Source: Hysterangium stoloniferum
Lineage: Eukaryota > Basidiomycota > Agaricomycetes > Hysterangiales > Hysterangiaceae
NCBI GenBank assembly: GCA_015178975.1
Contig: WHVD01000059.1
Coordinates: 474,269 to 538,268, forward strand
Length of the DNA stretch: 64,000 nucleotides
Reading direction: 5' to 3'
The position numbers were made by a program, and so were the translations under genes. Below the pieces are notes generated by a model. It worked only from the letters and a program-made list of their open reading frames with translations. It was not told the origin of the DNA and did no database searches. This document shows, in pieces, positions 55,899 through 64,000 of the stretch. Position 1 is the stretch's first letter. Every line of letters begins with the position of its first letter.

Positions 55899-58800
55899 TG
55901 TTAAAGAGAGTGCTAGATAATGAAGTTATCTCAGTGTTTGCACACGAGAGCGGGGCTAAACAGCTGATATTTACCTAGATAATGAAGTTATCTAGGTGTA
56001 CATTTATGAGTACAAAAAGTAGAGCATATGTATGTAACCTAACTCACCTCAGTGTTTGCACGCGAGAGCGGGGCTAAACAGCTGAGGTGAAACTAACTAA
56101 TGAACGAGTATAAGTAAGATTCGGAACTACATGGCTCGTGATACTACAAGTAAGTTCCGTAAATAAGCATGATCATTGTGTTTAAGATTGAATAGACCAA
56201 GAGGACGGCAAGTTATATTTCCGAATACAAAGGACGGAACTAATCTGGTTAGGCAAGGCAGCTGATGCATGGAGCTTACGATGTATTTGTTTATTCAACA
56301 CTCCCCCTCAAATCATTGTGAGTCCTAACTCCGAAGCGAAGTGCTTAACTTTGCCAGAGGGGAGTGCTTTAGTAAGAGTGTCAGCAACCATGTCATCTGT
56401 AGGGCAGTAAATGAGTCGTATAGACCCATTTTCAACGATCCAGCGAATGAAATGAAATCAAATGTCGATATGCTTGGTACGGGCATGGTATTGATGGTCT
56501 TTCGTGAGTGCGATTGCTGATTGGTTGTCTGAAAATAAAGTTGTAGGTGTGTCAAGAGGGCCGAACAGCTGACTAAGCAAAGAGCGCAACCAGAGTGCTT
56601 CTTTTGCTGCATGCGTTGCTGCCACATATTCACTTTCTGTCGTTGACAATGACACAATTTCTTGACGTTTCACACTCCACGATATTGCTCCTCCATTAAG
56701 CAAGAAAGCATAACCCGAAATTGCATGTCGGTCCTCTGCCATACTTCCGTCCACATCTGCGTATCCAGTGAGTTTCCTGCCTTCATCGTGCTTTGAAAAG
56801 GTTAACCAAAGTTCTCTCGTTCCCTTCAGATAACGAAAAATTCTTTTCACTGCATCCCAGTGCGCTCGTCCTGGATTTACAGAAAATCGCGATACAACCT
56901 GCACGGCAAATGCAATATCAGGTCACGTTCCTATCGCCGCGTACATTAACGAGCCAACGGCTTCGTGATATGGCACGTCGCGCATGTCAGCAATTTCACC
57001 AGTTGTGGAGGGACTTTGGGATGATGATAAGTGGGCGTTGGGGTCCATAGGAATAGAAAGGGGCTTCAATTCTTCGAGATTGTAGCGGCGGAGGATTGAG
57101 TCAATATAGGATCGCTGGGACATCCTTAAGGTACGTTGTTCGCGTTCGCGTACTATTTCTATCCCCAACAACCAGTGTAACTCCCCCAAATCAGTTATTT
57201 GGACGCTTTCTGCCAGATTTCGCTTGAACTCCAGGATTGTATCAAGCTTTTCTGACGCAATTGTGCAGTCATCCACATGCACAAGCACCACTATTGATCC
57301 GGTATTATTTCTGCGATAAAATACGGCCTGGTCAACATCACTTCTTGTGAATTTCAATTTGTCCACCATTATTTCGACTAATTTTTGGTACCAGCGCCGC
57401 CCAGATTGTTTTAAACCATACAGTGTCTTCAAAAGATGGCATACTTTGCTGGTAGAGTTGATTTCAGCATAACCGGGTGGTTGTTTCATGTAAATCTGCT
57501 CTTTAGCGGTGAGTTCTCCGTTTAAATATGCACCTTTAATATCAATCTGATGCAATTCAAGATCTAGCTCGGCCGCCATTGCAAGGACTGTGCGTATTGA
57601 TGCGAGCTTGGCGACTGGAGCAAATGTATCAAAGTAATTGACACCTGGGACCTGTGAAAAACCTTGTGCGACCAGTCGTGCCTTGTAGCGCACGATATTT
57701 CCCACTGCATCCTTTTTTGCACGGAATACCCATTTTGAGCCAATAATGTTTGCACCAACGGGTGGATCAGTTAGTTCCCAAGTGCCAGCAGCCTTTAAAG
57801 TTGTGAGTTCTTCGAAAATGGCTTCTTGCCAGAGTGGCCAATCTGGACGCTTCTGAGCCTCAGTAAGTGATCGTGGCTCAATTGCTTCGGTTTCACTGAT
57901 TTTTGCTACTAGTGCATGTCCTAATATCTCTGCAGACATTATCCAGTCTGCTTGGCCTTCGCCTTCAAGAATTTCACCTTCAACGAGCTGTGTTGATGCA
58001 GGAACAGAAAGAGGATTAGCAACAGGAGGTGGGAGTTGAATTCCTGTGGGGATAATGGGATCTGAGGGTCGTGCAGAATGGTATCCCTGGCCTTGGAGAA
58101 GGTCTTGGATAATTTTGCTAGGTTTCCGGGTTCGTTTGGTGGTTTTTTGCATGTCTGAATGATTGCTATTTTCTGAATCAGTGTCGCCAGAATGCATTAG
58201 GTTTTCTACAACTATGGGAGCTGTTGAAGGAGTTGTTGGAATGTTTTGGGCCTGCGAGGAGGTGCCTTGGGGTATGTCAGGAGTTTCGGTTTTTGTTTTG
58301 ACAAGTTTCCAATCCTCCCCCTCAAGACGAGAAGCCGATGCTCCTGTCGTATCATAGTACACATTCCGTTCAACTGTGACAGTCCGTTTGTCTGGCCAAT
58401 AGACACGGACACCATTGCTTCTTTCATCCAGACCTAGCCATCGTCCCTCTCGAACACGCCCACCGAGTTTGTTGCCACCTTCAATCCTCACCCAACATTT
58501 CTCCCCCCATTCTCGGACATCACGTAAGTCAGGTTTTTTGTCAAATGTTGCTTCATATGGCGTCATCTCACCTACTGCAATTGTAGATGTGCGATTCATC
58601 AACCAAATGACATGTCGAGCTGCTTCTCCCCACAATGACCTTGGTAAGCCACTTGCATGGAGAAGTGCACGGATACGCTCGACAATTGAACGATTTCGAC
58701 GTTCCGCTACTCCATTATGTTGTGGAGTGTCATGAACTGTAAGCTTTTGTTTGGTTCCTTTCGATTTTAGGTGCAGCTCAAATTCTTTGCCTAGGTATTC

Positions 58801-59439
58801 ACCTCCACGATCGGAATGCAAAACTTTGATTTTTGTGTCAAGTTGAGTGCTACACCATGCCTCAAATTCTTTGTAAGCCTGAAATGTGTCGCTCTTGTTG
58901 CTTAAAAGGTGCAGGTGAGTGAGTCGGGTCTTATCATCTGTGAAAGTGACATAATAACGACATCCACCATTTGTTGGAACAGGTGCTGGTCCCCAAACAT
59001 CCGTGTGGATTTCATCACCAAACTCCACAGCCCGTTCTCCCTGTCGTATCTTGACAATGGGCTTCCGATTTGCTTTTGCATATATGCATGACTCGAAAAA
59101 AGAAAGGCTCGTTGGATGGAGACATCTCGAGCTTTACACCTGTTACAAAACCATTGCGAACCAAACGTTGAGCAATCTGAGGGGATATGTGTCCCATCCG
59201 GCGGTGAAACTGATCTAAGGTAAGTTGCTCGACTGCCATGTCTGCATATTCAGGTTCACTGATAGTGCGGTATAGTCCCCTTTTTGACTGTGGGATATTA
59301 CCAATTTGCTTGCCATCTGGGCCATGAATAATACATTTGCCGCCAGCAAAGGTAACAGAGAAACCTTGTTGATCGAGTTGTCCAACTGATATGAGTGTAT
59401 AGCCGACTTCTGGGGCATAGAGCACCTCTGTAAAGGGTA
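55899..59439 (-). mobile_element. Copia-B: Ty1/copia element, 3' part
   Basis: The 3' LTR at 55899-56300 (TGTTAAAGAG...TTATTCAACA) lies 7 bp from the polyprotein stop, with a GAGGGGGAG purine tract between on the minus strand. The interior runs right to left up to 59439, where Gypsy-3 is inserted. The gag end and 5' LTR should lie outside the window. Confidence 0.88.
56308..59439 (-). pseudogene. Copia-B polyprotein: pre-integrase, integrase, RT, RNase H
   Basis: Read from 59439: the LYAPEVGYTLISVGQL protease end, GAG-pre-integrase (FHRRMGHISPQIAQRL), integrase core (HTDVWGPAPV, HSDRGGEYLG, PQHNGVAERRNRSI), and an acidic linker. RVT_2 follows (GSKWVFRAKKD, QIDIKGAYLNGEL, LKTLYGLKQSG, catalytic VHVDDCTIAS at about 57280). 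RNase H (GYADVDGSMAEDRHAISGY, TESEYVAATHAAKEA, SDNQSAIALTKD) ends at TGA 56308. Only three lesions were found: a frameshift in an A-run at about 59094-59101, and TGA codons at 56923-56925 and 56458-56460 where Arg is expected. A 701-codon frame (59028-56923) is intact, so inactivation is recent. Confidence 0.9.
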
Positions 59440-60068
59440 TGCATATATGCATACCTGGACTAAGGAATAATAACCGGATTATAGTACTTTATTATTACCT
59501 TTTATTTTCTTTCTTTATATTCTTTCTATATTTCGAGCACACCTTGATTTGTAGTTCGAAGCTTTGTGTATACGTATGGGCGCCCTCGGCGCCAAACGAT
59601 AGACAACTTTTTACCCAGCAGACACCACTTCGTAACGACTCAGACGTTGAATAACGAGAGGTGTCAAGGGTAGTATCTCAGCTACCATAAAGGTAGCATT
59701 CTCTAGTCTACTAATAGCCTTTTGAACTCGAACCGCTAAGGTCGAGTTCCGCTTTCAAGACTTTGCGCTCGTCGACACCGTAGTCGACTCACGCTACTAA
59801 TACTCTATCCTAGACACTCAGTCTTTAGCTAAGTATCTTTCTTATTTCTAGCTACTAGTTGTACCGTAAAAGGTCAACTCGTTATCTTACTGTTCTAAGC
59901 CGTCGCGAGCAACTATACAGTTGCTTTTGAGGCGTGCAGTGCGTTCTTATACTAGTACTAACAGTCTAGTAGTCTATAGTATTGTACTGACGGTCAATAC
60001 TCTCTAATAGTAGTTGAATAAACACTATTCTTCGTATATAGAGCGGTCAGAACCCACCACTCTTCACA
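59440..60068 (+). repeat. Gypsy-3 5' LTR (about 629 bp)
   Basis: The end CTCTTCACA at 60068 is firm by comparison with LTR L. The start is either 59440 or 59448, because TATGCATATATGCATA at the border is palindromic. It interrupts copia-B coding sequence. The other LTR is beyond the window, so the TSD cannot be checked. Confidence 0.75.
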
Positions 60069-60069
60069 G

Positions 60070-60084
60070 TGGTGATCCGAGCCG
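60070..60084 (+). promoter_or_regulatory. tRNA-type primer-binding site of Gypsy-3
   Basis: TGGTGATCCGAGCC starts 1 nt after the LTR. The leading TGG complements a tRNA CCA tail. The tRNA species was not identified. Confidence 0.6.
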
Positions 60085-60144
60085 GACCGTTCTTTTCCTA
60101 CAAGGAAAAACTTATTATTTGACTACTAAGACCTGGACACGCGA

Positions 60145-63100
60145 ATGACTACGGGCAAGAATCAAACGTCTAGGCCTTCATCAACACCTGGTAGCTCCAT
60201 GCCTCGTCAAAAATCTTTTAACCTAGAACCACCCCGTAACGTCACCCTGAGGAAGTCTTCGTCGACTTTTCAAGGATCAGCTCCTCCGGAGGATTCCCCC
60301 GGAGTAGTAGCTGGATCGTCTACGAACATTCCCCAGCTTCCTCCAGGATCACCTCCTCCAGAGGATTCCCCCGGAGTAGTAGTTGGATCGTCAATGAACA
60401 TTCCCCCCGATCCACCTGAGGAACGCTCGTTACTCGAGCAGTTGGACACCCCTGGAGTTAACATTGAGTCTAATCGAGCACCCACGCCTGTTCTCAGATT
60501 CCCTCCGAGACAGGTCATCCTTAAGCAGTTCCTCGGAGGTCATATGGTTTACGCCCAGCCCATCGATTACAAATGGGATATGTACTACACCGATCGAATC
60601 CCCGAGGATCAGGTTACCCCCTTCGTGGAGGAGTACAGTATGGATTACCCTATTCTACCGGAGACTGTAGCAGTCTGGTTAGGGCGTTATCAAGCGATTT
60701 TATCGGCGCGGGATTTATTCACGCGACCAGGGAACCTTGAGGATTTGACCCAATCGATTCCTGAATGGTCGAATGAGGTGACGATTACTATGGAAGGAGG
60801 AAGAAGAATTCTCAAGCGGGAAGTGTTTTCTTTGTTCCTTGAAGCACTTCGTACGCATGATGATGTGTTACAGATCCTGCATGTCCTGCTTGGAGGAGAT
60901 CATGTTGTGCCTAAGGTTGACTACCAGTACATGTACATCCGTATGTTGGAGGAGTCTCTCAATGGAGTCACGCCGAATCTATCGCTGGCATACCTCACTT
61001 TAAGAGGTCAGTTGAAGCGAAACCAAAGAAGACTTGATAAGATGGTTTTAGAGGTACTCCTCCCCTATAACGACTCGATCCAGGTCCCTGATTCGCCTAT
61101 CTCCACGACCAATTCGTTTGTTCGCAACTTAAACGGGTCCCCTGATACTCGTTTTCTGCATTCTCTCAACCGTCCTGTAATATTGGAGGATTTTCCACTG
61201 GATTTGAGGACGCAAGTAATAGAACACCTTCAGGAGAAGAGGATTGAGGTCTGCGCTCCCTTCCATCAACCCCAGCCGTGTCGACTTCTGAACGCGACGG
61301 AGATCGAGAGACAAATCGCGATGGAACCAGGCCTAACGTCTTTTCAGGGAGATCACCGCTCTCGCGTCGCATTTGAGGGAGTCTCCAACAGCCCTAACTT
61401 CAGGGATGAAGCGACCACTCTCAGAAACCGATCAGTCGCCAACAAGGGTCGACCGTCCTTCTCCACGGCATTTACTGAGGGCATAGCTGGCCCAGTTGCT
61501 GGTCGAGGATCGCTTAATTCAGACGGTCCCCGCCATTCTCTACCGATCGCTTCAAACCCTTTCTTGCCATCAGGAGGACCCCCTAGCAATTCATCTGAGA
61601 GTTCGAATACTTCAGACCGGGGAGGAAACTCAGGACGTGGGGAACGCCACAATGGAGTGCCTAATACCCCTTTTCGAACTCCGATGTGGTCTCGAGCTAG
61701 CACGCTTATTGACGACTTACCTAAGGACAAGAAGGTCACTCTTAACACCAACGACCTCAAGATCAAATGGTCTGATCTCCCTGAATACGATGGAGCTCAA
61801 TCCGAAGCCCTGGACTATATCATGGATATCATGAGTCTCGCGGAGATATCAGACTCTATGAGTGCGATCTTAGGAGTTGCTCTGCCAAGACGACTCAAGG
61901 GGCACGCTAAGGTCTGGTGGAGCACCTTAGACCGTGAGCATCGTACTGAATTCAGTCAATCTCATGGGTCGTTTCTTTGGGGTATCGTCGAAGGATTGCT
62001 CGGAACTCGTTGGCGTGAATCCTTAGCCTTAGAATGGGAAGCTATGAAATTTCGACAGGCTGGTCACGATCGTGAGACACCCATCCACTATATCCAACGG
62101 AGAGTTAAACTTTATCGTTTCCTGTACGGGTTCCACCAGGACAGAGGGGATGAGACACGCAGACTCATTCTCACACTGCCTACGGAATGGCTCTACCTTC
62201 TTCAAGGACAACCCATCGATAATATCATGAGTTTACAGACTTATGCTAATAACCTGCAAAAAGCTCTGATTAACGCTTGGGTCCAAACACACCGGGAACG
62301 TTACAGGTTCCAGAAACCGCGTGTAATGTTATCGGAGGGTCAAGAATTGGATTTTAGAGTCACCGGCGACTCCTCTTCACCTAACCATATTCTCATTAGT
62401 GAGACTAACGAGAGAGGCTCGACGAGAAAGACCGTTCCAGACGTTGCTGATCCAAAACAGGGAAAGCGTCACGGAAAAATGTTCTTCGAGAGGAGTAACA
62501 AGAGGAGTTCGATCAAACCCACCAAGGAATGTTGGATATGTGGAAGTCCGGAGCATTTTAAGATAGACTGCCCTCAAGCTGGCAAAATGTCTCATTATGT
62601 CTCTATCAACAAATGCTCCGCACAGGATATGTCGGAGGAAGCTGAGGAGCAAAGGTTATATGAAGCGGTTCATGGACTATCTATACAAGGACAAGTAAAT
62701 AACTCTGATGACGAATTGACTTTTGTTTCTGTTTATTCGCCCCCTGTCGAAGACAAATTAGTGAGGGAGGAAAATCAAACGACTGGTGAAGCTCTTCTGT
62801 CAGAAGCTTACGTATCCATACTCGCCGCAGATTTCTTCGAAAAAGGAGACCGGCTGAGTGTTCATCAGCAGGACCTTGAAGGCCTGACCGAGGACTACTG
62901 TCAGACTGGAGATTCTCATGAACAAATCAGTTCGAATTCGCTCTGTTCGCCTGGAGCTGATGTTGACACGTTCCTGTTTGATCCCGGGAACCCCCCCGAT
63001 TTACTACCGTACGAGAATTCGGATTCAGAGGACAGCGACGATGATCCAGTATTGGATTCCCCTTCGAAGCGTGTTCCTTGCCGAAGTGAACGCAGGAACG

Positions 63101-63228
63101 TAATCTTGTCCCTGCGCAAGGAAAGTAAAAGGCCTCGAATCCAATACCCTCGTCCCAGTCGTCTGATGAAGGAGGATACTACAATCCTTTATCGAAAACG
63201 GGATCCTCCAGTGGTTACTCTAGCATAG
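60145..63228 (+). CDS. gag: Gypsy-3 gag, intact (1027 residues)
   Basis: Capsid/nucleocapsid polyprotein of a Ty3/gypsy element, unusually long for gag. ATG 60145, TAG 63226-63228, no interruption. Residues 1-115 are Pro/Ser-rich with a near-duplicated block (PPEDSPGVV twice). A central Ser/Asn/Gly-rich linker (about 440-520) is followed by the retrotransposon-gag core (about 545-725; LPEYDGAQSEALDYIMDI, HAKVWWSTLDREHR, LEWEAMKFRQAG). A zinc knuckle CX2CX4HX4C (CWICGSPEHFKIDC) starts at residue 796, and an acidic tail follows (SDSEDSDDDP). The next frame encodes protease, overlapping by about 100 nt in the -1 frame. The element looks young. Confidence 0.88.
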   Translation: MTTGKNQTSRPSSTPGSSMPRQKSFNLEPPRNVTLRKSSSTFQGSAPPEDSPGVVAGSSTNIPQLPPGSPPPEDSPGVVVGSSMNIPPDPPEERSLLEQLDTPGVNIESNRAPTPVLRFPPRQVILKQFLGGHMVYAQPIDYKWDMYYTDRIPEDQVTPFVEEYSMDYPILPETVAVWLGRYQAILSARDLFTRPGNLEDLTQSIPEWSNEVTITMEGGRRILKREVFSLFLEALRTHDDVLQILHVLLGGDHVVPKVDYQYMYIRMLEESLNGVTPNLSLAYLTLRGQLKRNQRRLDKMVLEVLLPYNDSIQVPDSPISTTNSFVRNLNGSPDTRFLHSLNRPVILEDFPLDLRTQVIEHLQEKRIEVCAPFHQPQPCRLLNATEIERQIAMEPGLTSFQGDHRSRVAFEGVSNSPNFRDEATTLRNRSVANKGRPSFSTAFTEGIAGPVAGRGSLNSDGPRHSLPIASNPFLPSGGPPSNSSESSNTSDRGGNSGRGERHNGVPNTPFRTPMWSRASTLIDDLPKDKKVTLNTNDLKIKWSDLPEYDGAQSEALDYIMDIMSLAEISDSMSAILGVALPRRLKGHAKVWWSTLDREHRTEFSQSHGSFLWGIVEGLLGTRWRESLALEWEAMKFRQAGHDRETPIHYIQRRVKLYRFLYGFHQDRGDETRRLILTLPTEWLYLLQGQPIDNIMSLQTYANNLQKALINAWVQTHRERYRFQKPRVMLSEGQELDFRVTGDSSSPNHILISETNERGSTRKTVPDVADPKQGKRHGKMFFERSNKRSSIKPTKECWICGSPEHFKIDCPQAGKMSHYVSINKCSAQDMSEEAEEQRLYEAVHGLSIQGQVNNSDDELTFVSVYSPPVEDKLVREENQTTGEALLSEAYVSILAADFFEKGDRLSVHQQDLEGLTEDYCQTGDSHEQISSNSLCSPGADVDTFLFDPGNPPDLLPYENSDSEDSDDDPVLDSPSKRVPCRSERRNVILSLRKESKRPRIQYPRPSRLMKEDTTILYRKRDPPVVTLA

Positions 63229-64000
63229 GAGTTGCAGCGCTCCATGTTTTCGGTCATGTAGGAACTCCCGATTCACCCAAACACGTTAAAATTCGAATGG
63301 ACACGGGAGCGGATCTTTCCCTTATATCGGAGGAATTCTACAAGGAACTGCAGGGCATGTATAAGTTGAAACAAGGACTCAAATTACGTCTAATTCAGCT
63401 CACGGGTAACGCTAAGGTTATCGGATATGTTAATGTCCCCATTTACCTGGAGGACGACAGTGGAACGTTACTGAAGTTCGCGGCTGAAACTTATGTCGTT
63501 AGAGGAATGACGGTGCCAATTCTTTTGGGAGAAGACTTCCATATTAATTATGAAATTGGTACTCTAAGAGATCAGCCATTGGGATCTAGACTTATTCTCC
63601 CGGGACGACAGGGTTTTATTCCAGCCAGCTCTTCTAAGGAACCTCAACCTTTGACCTTCACCGTCAATAAGGCCCCTTTCGGGAAGCATGAGAAGGAGTC
63701 ATCCAAACTCACCTCTCTCCCCGATAAAGGTGTGCGTACTGAAAGAGTCACGCGAGCCTTGGAGGATTGCACTATAGATCCAGAGTCAGCCAGACTAGTG
63801 CCTATTTTTGTTGAAGATCTAAAGGGCGAGGAATGGATTGTTGAAGGAATTGTACTGCAAAACGAGGACGGTTCTATATTAGCCACACCAATCACGGCAA
63901 TTTCAAGGAATAGTGCGGCAGTACCTTTAGCCAATCCATCACTAACCCCTAAGACTATCCGACGAGGGGAGACAATAGGGATAATTCATGACCCGCTCGT
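63129..64000 (+). CDS. pol: Gypsy-3 pol, N-terminal protease part (runs off the window)
   Basis: Frame -1 relative to gag, open from 63129 (after a TAA at 63126) to the window end. The protease active site is MDTGADLSLIS (Asp codon at 63300), followed by a VPILLGEDF block near 63515. The next region (SSKLTSLPDK... WIVEGIVLQNEDGS... RRGETIGIIHD) is the linker found between protease and RT in many basidiomycete gypsy polyproteins. There is no ATG at the start, so expression needs frameshifting or another recoding event in the 63129-63228 overlap. No canonical X XXY YYZ heptamer was seen there. Confidence 0.8.

Overview
The window is a transposon graveyard from a filamentous fungus, most likely a mushroom-forming basidiomycete (Agaricomycetes). 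The evidence is 49-64 nt GT-AG introns, chromodomain-bearing Ty3/gypsy elements, Ty1/copia, Tc1/mariner, Mutator-like (MULE) and PIF/Harbinger transposases, and a fungal secreted sedolisin. No tRNA, rRNA or CRISPR array was recognised. Only one host-type gene looks intact: a seven-exon, about 895-residue protein of unknown function at 50881-53925 (-). A sedolisin gene at 27635-29894 (-) keeps its exon structure but is broken.

Layout. 1-2481: unassigned sequence with a GC hairpin and a roughly 700-bp foldback palindrome. 2482-10585: a complete but dead chromovirus (Gypsy-1), with target-site duplication (TSD) CCAAC, a solo LTR in gag, a foldback MITE near its 3' end, and 25 perfect copies of a 20-bp unit in its 5' LTR. 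10699-14693: LTR fragments and a decayed Tc1 element. 14967-15580: PIF/Harbinger transposase. 17444-19670: MULE transposase. 20669-21422: solo LTR. 22525-23632: copia debris. 23633-27387: a young non-autonomous LTR element (294-bp LTRs with 1 difference, TSD GAGGA) with no gag-pol. 27635-30247: broken sedolisin with two copies of a 272-bp LTR-like element. 31399-34165: Gypsy-2 (+), abutting Gypsy-4 (-).

34166-45046 is a deep nest. The Gypsy-4 5' LTR was split by solo LTR K, which was itself split by LTRs H and L. It was also split by Tc1 element T3, which was split by copia-A (39353-44690). 45081-46391: solo LTR O with a 17-bp minisatellite. 46399-48763: Tc1 element T2, split by solo LTR N. 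48764-50088: LTR fragment and an unidentified decayed coding stretch. 50089-54451: the host gene and its flanks. 54452-64000: solo LTR Q, then LTR J interrupted by copia-B, which is interrupted by Gypsy-3. Gypsy-3 has an intact 1027-codon gag, and its pol runs off the window.

Most insertions were dated relative to each other by exact 5-bp TSDs read on both sides. Strongest observations: LTR/primer-site complementarity that covaries between families, pointing to Tf1-type self-priming; tandem-repeat growth inside three different LTR families; a young element without coding capacity; and nonsense codons in the copia elements that can all be explained by C-to-T change, mostly CGA to TGA.
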